Counted from the first letter of the stretch, positions 36,501-48,005 are shown. The stretch is DNA of 64,000 nt from Datisca glomerata (GCA_003255025.1 QANY01013371.1:455263-519262); one strand, 5' to 3'. Translations and numbers: made by a program. Notes: generated by a model from the sequence alone, not told the origin.

Positions 36501-37150
36501 ACTTTCTCCAAAAATTGCAGATCCACGAGAGAAGATGTGGTGAACATTAATGACATGTGCAGGAGGAAATAATAATTTGCAAAACAGTTATTAGTGGTCA
36601 AAAATGTAAATTAATACCTAAATTAAAACTTCGATTAAAAAACGTGAGTCATTTTTATAGCTCAAAACTTTAAAAAACCATATTTGCAGCTCATCCTAAA
36701 AAGAGGGCCATTTGTCATAATTCCCGTTAGAGTTTTTAATATGGGAGAATTATATAAATAATCATTTTAGACGAGCCGTCATACTTGTTCAGCAAATATG
36801 ATCGACGCTCCCTAATTAATAGTGAGAATCACAACCATTTCTTAAAATGTCCTCGTAATTTTTTTTGTGCGTTACCGCACACAATATAGTGCATTACTAT
36901 GCACGATATGCCCTAGTACACATGTTTTTTTATAAACATTCAAAGTTAATTATTTACAACACGTAAATCATTATGAAATCTTTAAAAAAAAATTAATAGA
37001 CAATTTTATTTATAGCACAACAAATAAAAATTTACTGACATCTCTGGTAAATAATTTATTTATAATTTCTCATTATGTAAATAATTTGTTGAATTGCCTA
37101 ATTTATTTACGAAATTAATTTATTGACGCAAAATAAATGGGTAACAAATT
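33531..37150. other. Long A+T-rich stretch without recognised gene
   Basis: I find no supported gene. Small structures: TACCTTAAATACCCTCCATT occurs at about 33871 and 33987; AATCGTAGAACATCACAAAG occurs at about 35043 and 35115; AAATGGCCCATTTTA occurs twice near 34436-34472. A less A+T-rich patch at 35760-36010 has open frames on both strands but no familiar protein motif. Confidence 0.5.
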
Positions 37151-37169
37151 TATTGTCATAAATTAATTT

Positions 37170-37300
37170 TTTAGGGGTTGCTTATGCAACCCCACCGTTG
37201 TGCCAGCACTACTGGTGCGGTAGCACCAACAGTGCTGACGCAGTTTTAAAAAATAGGGGTTGCAAAGCAAACTCCGTTGTTACGCCAGCTAGCCGTTGCA
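37170..37300. repeat. Hairpin cluster inside a tandemly repeated unit
   Basis: A perfect 8-bp stem (GGGGTTGC, loop TTAT, GCAACCCC) lies at 37174-37193. A 15-bp stem with two mismatches (arms 37204-37218 and 37223-37237, loop GGTA) follows. The unit TAGGGGTTGC...CCGTTGT...GCCAGC is then partly repeated from about 37254 to 37291. Confidence 0.75.
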
Positions 37301-39893
37301 TATTAATCATTTTCATAGGTAATAAATAGAATTAGTAGAGTATGTCCAAAACAAAAGGCACAAAGTACCCATATAAAAATGTGACTTACATGTTATAAAA
37401 ATAAACTATTCAAAAACAGAAATGCAGCGAGATGCTTTTTTATTAACTTTTTCAGCAAAGGTAAATTAAGAACTCTTTAATTAATTCCTGAAACACTAAT
37501 GCAACACCAATTTCTGAAGAGTGGTGGTTGTTGCAATAGTGGTTGTTGTTTGAGTTGTTAGATACACTGATAATATTGTATTTCACTATCAGTCGATAGT
37601 GAAATAGGTGCAATTCATCGTTAATAACACATTGTATGATCAAGCTTAATAGGGATCGCCCCAATCACAATAATATTATTGCTATATAAGATAATTATAA
37701 CAACACATTTTAAAAATAACTATTACAACTCTTTAAAAAATAATCATCACTAAGAGAATAAGTTGTGTAAAGAGAACTAAACGAGATAATCACAAATGAA
37801 AACACTTGTCAGAGACTCAATAATATTCAAGAGGCAATATTCACTTCATTAAGACTTCGAGTCAATATTCACTTCATTAAGACTTAAAGTCAAGAGGATG
37901 TTATGATATAGTTAGAGGCTAGAGCATAGAGCAGAAAAAAAGATTGAAATACATTAACTAATGTTAAGTATGATAGTACAATTCATAACAACGCGTTGTT
38001 ATGAGAAGAGTAACCATATCAGATGATTCAGAGCTTGTAGTGCACAAGACCTCGCTCAACCGCAATGATTCAGAGCCTTGCACGCGGGTGCCGTATAATC
38101 AACATCTCCTCTTTACTCTAAAGTCTTAATCATCCATTATGGAGAAACATAAAGATCTAATCCTACTATAAATAAAAAGCGACAAAGAAACATAAGCCAT
38201 ACTAAGGTAGTGCAAAACATCATTTTTGAATTTCCAAAGGAAAATCATATAAGTGTTAATAATGAAGCGAAAACGAAAGTTTAAAAAATATCCAGCTCAA
38301 AGAGTAAGAAACACTTTAAGTTTCCTTTTTCTGTAAAGAACTTGAGTTCACTTAACTAAATACCCAAATACTACCAAAATATTATTTTGTCATGCCAACA
38401 TATATTTGGAAACAAATGAACAGCACCCAAGACAATAAGGCCGTCTCAAAACACAAAAAAGGAAACAAAAAACGAAGTTTGACATTCATTATAAATAATA
38501 GGCACCTGCAGTGATTAACTTAAGCCTGAAGTTTTTATCGAACAATGCCCAAGCAATTTGTCCAAATCTCACATATTATTATGTATAGGCCTAAGATCAT
38601 AGTAGAAGCAGACACTTTTCACGATATTTTCAACACTTACAATGCTACCTAAAACAAACAAACTTCTCTCCATCTTTCATGTTCACCCATAACATATCTG
38701 AAATGTACATTCACAAAATTTTCTTGTATTTTATAAGTAAATAAAAATATATTTAATAAAGGAAACAAGAAGAAAAAAATGGAACAATAAGTAATAGTTG
38801 CTTAAAAGAATTCTTCTAAACTTTATATTGAAAATTGAGAATCTTGCCTAATTCAGTTCATATGACATCTGCACCTATTATTCTAAAGAAACTAATAAAC
38901 AATAACAAAAAGAATAAAACGACAATGAAACAGAAGGCTAAAAGCTAAATCTAAACAACAATAAAAGTAAGAAACTAACAATTATTTGGATGAGTAAACA
39001 GCAAGTAAGGAGCTAGACAAGTAAGAAACTCAGAGAAATTGGATGAGTAAACAGCAAATACTGAGCCAATCTCCATGAAATCCAAAATATATTATACAAA
39101 AAAGAGATCCTAATTCCTAAATGAGGGAGATGATAAACGTACCTCAAATAATACCCCCAAAGCACAGAAGTTGTCACCACTACCGACCGCCTCTTCAAAG
39201 CATGGAACTATCTCTTCCTTGGCAATGACCCCTCAGATGTTCATTTGGGTGTCTATAAAGTGCAGGAAATATATAACATCAGTTCCCTCACACAGAGGAA
39301 TCATAAGGGAATAACAAGAAAAGCTAACATCAAAATAAGCATTCAACGTCAAAGCATTAACATCAACCAATAATAATAATAACAACAATGATAAAAGTAA
39401 GAATAATAATTGCCATTCACCCAAAAGTTCATATAGAAAGTTTCAAAAAAATATTTTTTTGCAAAATCCAAATGTTTAAATTTCGAATTACTCAATTATT
39501 TAACCTAATAACTAAAAGGACTTACTATTATTGAATAAAAGTGAATCACATCTACGGTAAGGAGAAAAAATTCCTTACCGGTCAGGATTCTAAGTACTAT
39601 TAACCAACCAAGTTCATCATTTACTTACTCACAAATTCTACCAAAGTAATAAAAAATGATTCAATATATAAGAAAATACACCTGTTTTCTTTTAAGAAAA
39701 AACAAAGAAAATCTTATATTTATTTGGTTTAGATTAATCAAAAGCAAATAAAGAAAAAGATTAAGAGGGATATGAACATGGTAAGTTTGAAGGAACTGTT
39801 GGTGAATTGGTGAATATGGTGAGAGAGTGATGAGAATGCAAATAAAGAGCAATAGTAGTAGAGACAGAGAGAGATGAAAGAGAGATGTTTCTT
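37301..39893. other. A+T-rich DNA, no supported gene
   Basis: No gene is supported. A minus-strand stretch at about 39130-39220 reads as an open segment of about 30 codons ending at a GT donor-like site, but I cannot match it to a protein. Confidence 0.45.
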
Positions 39894-41386
39894 AGGCACA
39901 CCCTCCACCAGAGTCACAAACGCATAAATACCCTGTCCTTTAACCTACAGCATCGAATATGTTTCTCAGGCACACAGGCGATAAACATATGCACTAATTA
40001 GAACATCTTTCTTCTGAAAGTAACTATTTCCTTGTCTCCTCTCTTTGTCCAGCAACCACACACAGTGCATGCGCACCTTAAAAGTTGCAAACCTACCTCA
40101 TGCTCGACACCAACCACAGCAGCCTCTGCACACTGGGGATGTGAAACCAGTGCAGATTCCACTTCTGCAGTCCCAATACGATGCCCACTGCAGCATAAAT
40201 TTTTAATGTATGAAGTGTCACACAAAGGAAATAAAAGGATTGTTATGGTTTCTTAAAGACGCGTTGTGAAATAAAAGGCTTATGCACCTGACGTTGATGA
40301 CATCATCAACTCTTCCAGTAAGCCAATGGTATCCATCCTTGTCCCTGATGATAACATATACAGATTACAAGTATTTTAATCAGGACTTTCTATACAGATT
40401 AGCATAATTATCTAACTTGTTGGTTTGAAACAAATCTAAAGTCATTGTTAATCCAAATATTGTTCATTATCCATATGTGCACGCTATCATCATGTATGAT
40501 ATAATTGTGGCCACTAATACAAAGGTAATAATAACCAAAAAGTAACTATTATTTTATCACTAAAAATTTGCTTATAATAACTTACCTGCTGCAGCCATCA
40601 CCGCTGAAGTAGTAGACAGGGAATGGCTTAAAGTATGTTGTTTCATATCTTTCATGATCACCGTAGAGTGATCTGAATGCAGCAGGCCATGAGCTTTTCA
40701 CACACAGATAGCCGCTGCACTCACCTTCAATCTCAACTCCTTCTCGTCCACTATAACAGGCTGCAGATACAATAAAAATAATGAAGCAAGAAAGATTTAG
40801 TAAGGAGAAAAGGTCACATCCGGAAAGTAGATCCTAGGATTCATGCAAATTAACAAAAGGAATTCTTGAGGTATCAACTGATCCCAAAACAAAAGGAGGA
40901 AACAAGAATTCTTGAAGTACCTGAACTCCGAAGAAAGGAAAAGTAGCTGAACCAGGCTTTTGCGGCCATGCTCCTCGTAGTGGAGTGATCTGCTAGATAA
41001 ACATAGTAAACCATTAAACATCTATATCTGATAAAATACACGAAATGGCTTCAAGAACGTAAATGTACAGAAGTGTTCCATGTGAATGAAAGTTCTGCCA
41101 TGAAGCATGACAATGAATGCTCTCTATAAAAGGAAAATACAGAACAATGAAATTGAAATACCATAAAACCGCCAGTTTCAGTTTGCCACGAAGTATCAGA
41201 TATAGGGCACCTTGGATCCTCAACCACATTAAAAAACCACCTGAAAGATATAAAACGTATTAGAAAAAACAATTCACATCAAAAGAAAATAAGTTGAAAT
41301 TTCTGTTTAGCTGAAAACATATTTAGGACCTCCATGCACTTGGATTAATAGGTTCGCCCACAGTTCCAAGAACCCGTAAGGATTTT
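39894..41386 (-). pseudogene. ACS: Acetyl-CoA synthetase gene fragment (seven internal exons)
   Basis: ACS makes acetyl-CoA from acetate, ATP and CoA (plastid or peroxisome in plants). Exon remnants on the minus strand are 41330-41386, 41162-41240, 40921-40989, 40586-40760, 40288-40344, 40097-40187 and 39894-39944. All introns between them keep GT-AG borders and phases. Recognisable pieces in order: [91 protein letters not shown] and GIYAFVTLVEGVP. The N-terminal two-thirds and the C-terminal end are absent; similarity stops mid-exon at 39894. Exon 40586-40760 has lost one base near 40740 (after VDEK), shifting the frame. The usually conserved WWQTETG is SWQTETG. Retained introns show a DNA-level copy, not a processed one. 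It is a dead fragment. Confidence 0.92.
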
Positions 41387-41389
41387 CTA

Positions 41390-42090
41390 GCAAAGCCAGA
41401 AGCAGACCCAGAAATCAGCGGTGCTCAAGGGCTCCAGGCGTTCGTAGACTCTAAGAAGATGAAGAAAGAAGGAAAAAAAAACATAAGTAAAAAAGTTTCT
41501 TTATTTTCCCTAATTTTACTTATGCTTTTGCGTTGGCTTTCCTCGCCAAGAACCTGCAGTCAGATTCCAAACAACCAAATGAAATGATAAGCCAGATGCA
41601 AAATTAACAGGTCCGTTTTCCCTTAAGCCAAATATTCGAAATTTAAAAAGTTACTGAAGCAGAAACATGCAACGGAAGTATTTAGGGAAATATATACTTC
41701 AAAGAACTGGCCAAGTTTAGACAAAAACTAAAGTCAAAAGGGCGCATATAGATTCACCCACACCAAACAAAATAGTAAAATCAAATCACTACCAATACAA
41801 CCAACTCCCACAGAATTTACAACTTTGTCAAAACATGCACCAACAATTCTCAGAGGACCTCAAAATCTCCATCTAGTCAGATTACATACATTGAGTCGAA
41901 ACGGATGACGATTTCACATGCCTCTGTAATCACAGCTCCACAAGCACAGTGAAGTAACACCCATTCTCCAGAAACCCATTCTCCAGTAAAGCAAGAAGCA
42001 AACCCAGAAGTCAGTGGTGCCCAATGGTTCCAGGCGTCCGAAGACTCTAAGAAGATGAAGAAAGAAGGAAAAAAATAATAAAAAATCCTA
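41390..42090. repeat. Direct repeat pair of about 95 bp next to the ACS break
   Basis: A segment at about 41387-41480 recurs at about 41988-42080: both contain AGAAGCA-ACCCAGAA, GGTTCCAGGCG or GCTCCAGGCG, and ACTCTAAGAAGATGAAGAAA. The first copy abuts the outermost ACS exon remnant, where the gene similarity ends. Confidence 0.8.
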
Positions 42091-43194
42091 ACTAGTCCAA
42101 TGACCATAACTACAAACTGTTGAGCCTCAGAGAGTAACGCATGTATAGGAAAGATCAAAGAAAATGGGGAAATGTCCAACTGTTAGGAACCTACGTGTGA
42201 TCTTTAATCGTAATAAAAGATAGAAGAAAAGAGAGGTAGGTGGATGAGATCTCTGGTGTGGGGGGTGGATGAGATGTCTGGTGTGGGGGGTGGGGAATGG
42301 GAAGAAAGATTAGTCCAACGGTCATGGATTAAAGTCCAATCTAAAAGCAAGTGAAATGTTCAAACTCTCCTCCAAAAATTCCAGCCCAGAACTACCAAAA
42401 CAACTGACTACAATAATTGAAGGACATCGCTGTAATAAATAGAGTTATAGAAGGACGTTACAGTAATTGAGTGGATCTAGAAAATTTGACTTTCCACTAT
42501 TTTACAATATTTATTTCGTATTTTATTTTTAACTGAAGTTTTTATTTTTTATTTATATTACAATTTTTTTTTAGATTTTAGATAAATATATTTATATAAC
42601 ATATTAATTATACTAACATGTACAATAAAATATAAATTAAGCTTTTAAGAGTGTGTTATAATTTAATTATATTACTTAAATTTTTTAAACATAATTTATT
42701 TTTTCTCTATATTAAAAATAATTTAGTATAAAGTTGAATTTTTCTTTATAACTTCTTTAATAACTTACTACAATTCATTCAAAGTTACCAATTAAAATTA
42801 ATTTGAAATTACTCATTTATTACTTTTTTCTAAATTCATTCAATAGATAAATATAATTTGAAATTAATGCCTACTTATTCAATTTAGTATAATTTTAAAA
42901 ATAAAAAATTATTAAATTTCACATGTAACTTATAAAGTTATTTTGAGTAATACGTCAATAATAAATGGATAAAATGATTCACATCTCCTCCCTACTTTTA
43001 ATAGATTATAGATTATATATGTTTATTTTTTAAATTAAAAGATGCAACACATTTTATTTTCTTAAAATATGAATAAACTATTTTTTAAGTCACTTAGTAG
43101 CATATTAGGAGATTATTATTTTTTTCTTCAATTAAATTTAAATTATATTAGTTATAATACATGATATGTTTATCAGTGAAGATGAACAATTATT
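42091..43194. other. A+T-rich non-genic DNA
   Basis: No gene. A GATCTCTGGTGTGGGGGGTG unit is repeated in tandem at about 42247-42292. The remainder is strongly A+T-rich. Confidence 0.55.
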
Positions 43195-44170
43195 CTTTAA
43201 TTAAAGTAACGTAATCACCCTCAATAATATCATCCCTTTACTTTTTAAAAAGAAACGTAATCACCCTCAATAATATCATCCCTTTACTTTTTAAAAAGAA
43301 AGTGTACCTTTTAATTAACATTATTGATTCAATAAAGACATAGTGTTGGAGTTCTATTATTTTAGATGAAAACAAAGCAAGTCGCAGGCTGCAATCTGTA
43401 ATTCTCTTTGAACAAGTTGTTTTACCTTCTTTTCCTTTTTATGCTAAAGTTAAATTGGTTATGAAGTGATTGTATTTCATTCAATATCTTTAACCATTCA
43501 TTTGATAAAAATAGCTCCCACACATTATGTGAACGGTTACGTTAAATCATCTAGGTGAAGGAAGTGGAGCTTCAACCATTTAATCAGGATCTAACTCAAT
43601 TAATTTTATATTAAAATATTAATTTTTTATTTAATTTTTTTTATTTTTTCATTATTAGAGAATTCAGATCCATCAGTAGAGACTAACATTTTTTATTTCA
43701 TAAAAGGTGTGTGATTATGTAACACTTTGTTTCACAACTAAATTATTAAATTTACAGGATATTTTGACTGTAAAAATCTAAAGTACATGAATATTTCATG
43801 TCATCACCAACCATGACCATTTCTGATTAAGATTCTTTGTAGTTAGTGAGCAACTACAGAGACGAAGTTCTTTCTCAGTCGTTCAAATAAATCTGGACGG
43901 CTGAGATCAAACATAAAAAAGTAAAAGATTTTTTTTTTTTACTTTTTTCCCAAATAATGATGCACGCGTTTTGAGTCATCCAGATCTAATCAAACGACTC
44001 TAGATCATCAAACTTCAGACTCAACCGTCGGGTTCTAACGACAACTAATCAATTGCCGACCATTTCACACTATCTACTTTTAAAATAACAAATGGAAAGA
44101 ACATACATCCTCATCAATTTAGCATTCGATTAAAAAAACTTTTTTTCTAAGAACCAATCTAACATTGCTA
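43195..44170 (+). repeat. Diverged duplication block, copy A (uninterrupted)
   Basis: 43195-43500 aligns with 45170-45426 plus 46928-46965 (shared TCAATAAT...CATCCCTTTACTTTT, GTTCTATTATT, GTAATTCTCTTTGAAC, CCTTTTTATG). About 43700-44170 aligns with about 48070-48610 (shared TTACAACTAAATT, AGATCTAAAGTACACGAAG against AAATCTAAAGTACATGAAT, ATTTCATG, TAGTACCTTTAAATTCAA-like). A roughly 46-bp tandem duplication around ATCACCCTCAATAATATCAT sits at 43209-43301. Confidence 0.65.
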
Positions 44171-45169
44171 TTGCTATAGTACCTTTAAATTCAACTGACA
44201 ATATGGTTTATAAAAAAATATAGAGATTCTTCAAATACTAAAAACTTTAATAATATCTTATGTTATTTAATGTTTACTCTACAATATTTTTTAAATTTTT
44301 AAAATATGAGTGATTCTCCAATACAAAGACTTCCATCAAATTTTATTTTATTAAATGATGTCTCAATTAAGTAACAAATCATTTAACATGTGATTAACAA
44401 TCATGATGATTAAAAATTAGATCATAGCTTATTATCTAGCTTAGGCATTGGTCGCAGCGTGGGCTACCTCAAAATGTTCAATTTTTCCTATTGATCACCG
44501 ATTGAGTTTGAGCTTTGTATGAATGATTTGGCTTTGGGTTTATATAAGGATTGGACTAATATATGTGAGTCATCACCATTGAGTTTTATTAGTATCGGAA
44601 AAGCGTATTTGATGAGTCTTTTGTCTCAGACCCCTCTCAATAAATGAGTTGTTCTTCTTTAGCTTGATTAAATTTTAAGTACTATCAATGTTTACAAATA
44701 CTTTATTACCACATGCATTGTACGTGATGTTTGACAATTAAGAGAAAACGGTATTGATTATTGAAGTCTAAGTAATTTAATTCCTTCATGGACTATTCCA
44801 ATATAATTAATTGTTTGTTTCTCTTTCCAAGTAAACCACAGACCAACCCAGGCAGCATTATTGCTTTCTTCCACTAATTGTATGGTTGGGATAAATTAAA
44901 ACTTGAGATACCATGTTTTTTGTTTCAAGTAGCATGATTTATTTGTTAAAGTCCTTGACCTAATCAACAACAAAATTTTGTATTTATGTTTAATATAAAA
45001 GAGAAATGGAGAGAGAAATGGCGTTTCTGCTGGATATAAAGAATGTCATAAATAATTTTAACAATATTTTGATGAATATTCATATTTAATGTTAGTGAAG
45101 AGACATATTAATTCTTAACTAAAATGTAATTAAATTAATTATAGAGCTGATTAATTAACTATTGATCTT
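44171..45169. other. A+T-rich spacer
   Basis: No gene or clear repeat is recognised. Confidence 0.5.
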
Positions 45170-45417
45170 TTAATTATAGTAATGCAAACACCTTCAATAA
45201 TTCCATTCCCTTACTTTTAAAAAAGAAAGTGCGTCCTTCACTTATTATGATTATTGATTCATCAACATTATAGTACTGTTGTTCTATTATTATAGTATGG
45301 AAGTAACGCAAGTTGTAATTCTCTTTGAACATTACATATAATATATATGTTTTCAAAGTTGTTTCCCTTCTCTTTTCTTTTCCTTTTTATGTTAAATTTG
45401 ATTTGGTTATAAAGCGG

Positions 45418-46936
45418 TTGAATTTTGGATTATTTACATAAATATACCCTTTTTATTTTTTGTTTAGATTTTTATATCCCTTTTCAAAAACTAAGAATTT
45501 TATACCTAGAGTCCATCATTATCAACATCAAGCATAACAACTCTCTTTTTCCTCATCATTTCCTTTCACTTCCTCATGCAAAGATCAAATTAATCATGGT
45601 TGACAAATACTCACTTTCCCGCTCTTAGCTCTCATTTCAAATTAACCGTGATTGACAAATACTCTATCTTATTCTTCAACAAAAACGTCTTCTTCTTATT
45701 CTTCTTCGTCTCTTCTTCTTCTTCTTCTTATTCTTCTGCTTCTTCTTTATCTCCATCTTCTTTTATTCTTCTTCTATTGCTTCTTCTTTATCTTATTCTT
45801 CTTCTTCTTTTATTCTTCTTCTACTTCTTCGAGACCCTGTAACACATCATTTTTCGGTCAAGTGGTCTCTACTTTACATCTGCGATACTAAAATCAACTA
45901 CCTGAAGGGTTCAAGTAGTAGTTTTATCAGGCTACCTGAACCCTTCAAGTAGTGATTTTGTTTCTGGAAGGAAAAAAATATTACTTGAGGGTTCAGTAGT
46001 TATATATGACTACTTGAACCTTTCAAGTAGTGATTTTGATTCTGAAAGTAAAACTCACTACTTGAAAAGTTCAAGTAGTTAGATAAATTTTACTTTTATT
46101 TTCAGAATCAAATCACTATTTGAAGGGTTCAAGTAGTTGTATTTGACTACTTGAACTCTTCAAGTAGTGAGTGACGAGCTTAGTAGGCAGCAAAATTTAA
46201 GAGAAAAGAGCACTTGAAAGGTTCAAGTAGTAAAAACTTAATACTTGAGTCCTCAAGTAGTGATTCGCTTACTGGACAATGGACTTTAAGAGAGAGAAAA
46301 ATTACTTAAAGGGTTCAAATAGTATAAAAAAACTACTTGAATGGTTCAAGTAGTCACCTGGTGTATGGGTAATTGATTGACAAAAAAATAGCTACTAGAA
46401 TCCTCCAAGTAGTGATTTTGATTATGAAAGTAAAAAAAAAATATTTGAAGGGTTTAAGTAGTTGTATCTGACTAGTTGAACCCTTCAAGTATTGATTTTG
46501 ATTCTGAAAGTAAAAAAATATTACTTGAAGAGTTCAAGTGTTCAGTTTGATTCATGCAGTCATAAATAACTATTTGAACCATTCAAGTAGTATAAAGAAC
46601 TACTTGAACCCTTCAAGTAGTCGTCTGGTGTATGAGTGTTGACTGACAAAAAAAAACAATTACTTGAAGGGTTCAAGTAGTCATAAAAAACTACTTGAAC
46701 CCTTCAAGTAGAAGAAAAAACTTCGTTAAAAAATTAAGAAGTAGAAGAAGAATAAAATATTATTAAATTGATTTGATAGGTACATTAAGAAAAAATGATG
46801 AGACAATAGAGAGATTGTAAGTGATGATGTGAAATTGATGGGTCATAGGTATAAATTTCCTTATTTTCAAAAAGGGGTATAAAAATCCTCAAGAAAATTG
46901 AAAAATGTATATTTATCCTAAAAACCCTTGAATTTT
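45418..46936. mobile_element. Non-autonomous Mutator-like element with 9-bp target duplication
   Basis: The element body is 45427-46927 (1501 bp). TTGAATTTT flanks it on both sides (45418-45426 and 46928-46936), a 9-bp duplication as made by Mutator-like transposases. The terminal inverted repeats are long and imperfect, about 150 bp: the left starts GGATTATTTACATAAATATA and the right, on the other strand, starts GGGTTTTTAGGATAAATATA. Similarity continues inward through TTTTTATATCCC/TTTTTATACCCC and TTTATACCTA. There is no transposase. The interior holds a CTT-rich microsatellite (about 45690-45832) and a palindrome array (45898-46713). The open frames at 45600-45891 are translations of the CTT tract. 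Confidence 0.86.
45898..46713. repeat. Array of about 19 short palindromes
   Basis: The unit is ACTACTTGAA, a 3-base centre (mostly GGG or CCC), then TTCAAGTAGT, a near-perfect 23-bp palindrome. Roughly 19 copies occur, for example near 45898, 45931, 46009, 46113, 46144, 46330, 46600, 46660 and 46690, with variable spacers of about 10-40 bp. Some spacers are themselves repeated (TGATTTTGATTCTGAAAGTA). Centres occur in both GGG and CCC forms. Confidence 0.9.
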
Positions 46937-47279
46937 CGTTCAACATCTTTACAAATTCATCGGTAACAATACATATTACATAGTTTCGAAAAAAACAATA
47001 CATATCAAATACATGGGAAATTTTATAATTCTAGGTCGGCATTGATGTTAGGGTTCAATAAAATGTTGAAACGGTTCAACAAAATATATTTAGAGTTCAA
47101 TTAATATGTATTGAGATTCAACAAATATAAGGTTTAACAAATTTTTTGGCTTCAATGTTGAAATGATTTAACAAAATATGTTTGGGGTGTAACAAAAAAC
47201 TCTGGCATCAATGACAGGCCGACATTGAAGAGTGACCCCACATGCATATATTAATTAACCAAAATTTTCATCTAAAAAT

Positions 47280-47480
47280 GGAGAAAATATTCGGTACTTC
47301 TGGAGTATTGAATATTCAGTACTCCATATCATCAATTGTCACGTGTTCAAAAATATTATATTTTATTTATATTTTAATGAAGGAGAAAAAATAAATTTAT
47401 AAAATAAGTACACGTGTCATCAAAAGATATGGAAGAGTACTGAATATTCAATACTCCAAGAGTATCAGAAGATTTCCCCC
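47280..47480. mobile_element. Foldback MITE, about 200 bp
   Basis: The two ends form a long inverted repeat of about 65 bp: GGAGTATTGAATATTCAGTA with flanks near the left end, the same sequence inverted near the right end, then ATATC...ACACGTGT on both arms. Only about 70 bp of A+T-rich centre is unpaired. Flanks TAAAAAT and TAAAATT are similar but not an exact target duplication. Confidence 0.78.
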
Positions 47481-47621
47481 TAAAATTGATGTATTAAATT
47501 TAAATCCACCTTCCATAGATTTTTAATACAATCTTTAATTGGTATCAGCTTATACTTTATTATTGGCAATTAATATCCCTAATATATAATATATTTTTTT
47601 TGAGAAAATTTCCTGAATACA

Positions 47622-48005
47622 TCTTATGGTTTGCCTAAATGACATAGACACACATTTAGTTTGAAAAATAATAAATATGTTTGTTATGTTAAAAATCTGT
47701 TAATTTAGATATGAAAATACAGTTATAATGAATCTGATCCAACTATTTTACTATCCCAAAATATAAGTCCGTCGAGTTTTTTCATATTTAGGTGAATTCT
47801 AATTTGAATAATAAAAGAAATTTGTTTCTATGTTTTTAGAATTGGGAATGAAATGAGGAATAACTTTGATACTACGGATTATTTAAAATAGTGTTAGTTT
47901 GAAATTTAATGATTCTGAGTTTTTTGTCGAGACCTAATATTAAAAGATATGTGTATCATTTTTCAAACTAAAAGAGTGATCGTGTCATTTAAGTAAACTA
48001 TATGA
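47622..48005. mobile_element. Dispersed TIR element, copy 2
   Basis: It aligns with 15683-16110. The left end is TATGGTTTGCCTAAATGACA. The right end read on the other strand is TATAGTTTACTTAAATGACA, and TAGTTTGAAAAAT follows on both arms, giving an inverted repeat of roughly 55 bp. It is non-coding. Confidence 0.7.

Noticed and set aside
37204..37237. Stem-loop considered as tRNA or miRNA precursor
   Set aside because: Too short for a miRNA precursor and lacks a tRNA cloverleaf; kept only as a hairpin finding.
39130..39220. Exon-like minus-strand segment of about 30 codons ending at a GT site
   Set aside because: Could be a second captured gene fragment, but I cannot match it to any protein and no neighbouring exons fit.
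37170..41390. Helitron capture of the ACS fragment
   Set aside because: No convincing TC start or hairpin followed by CTRR end could be located on either side.
41877..42179. 100-codon minus-strand open frame near the ACS fragment
   Set aside because: It spans the direct repeat copy and does not read as any acetyl-CoA synthetase exon.
45600..45891. Ser/Leu/Phe-rich open frames of about 80 codons
   Set aside because: They are translations of a CTT-rich microsatellite inside the Mutator-like element.
45898..46713. Regularly repeated palindromes reminiscent of a CRISPR array
   Set aside because: Spacers vary in length and repeat among themselves, units are inverted freely, and the context is a plant TIR element; no cas-like genes.
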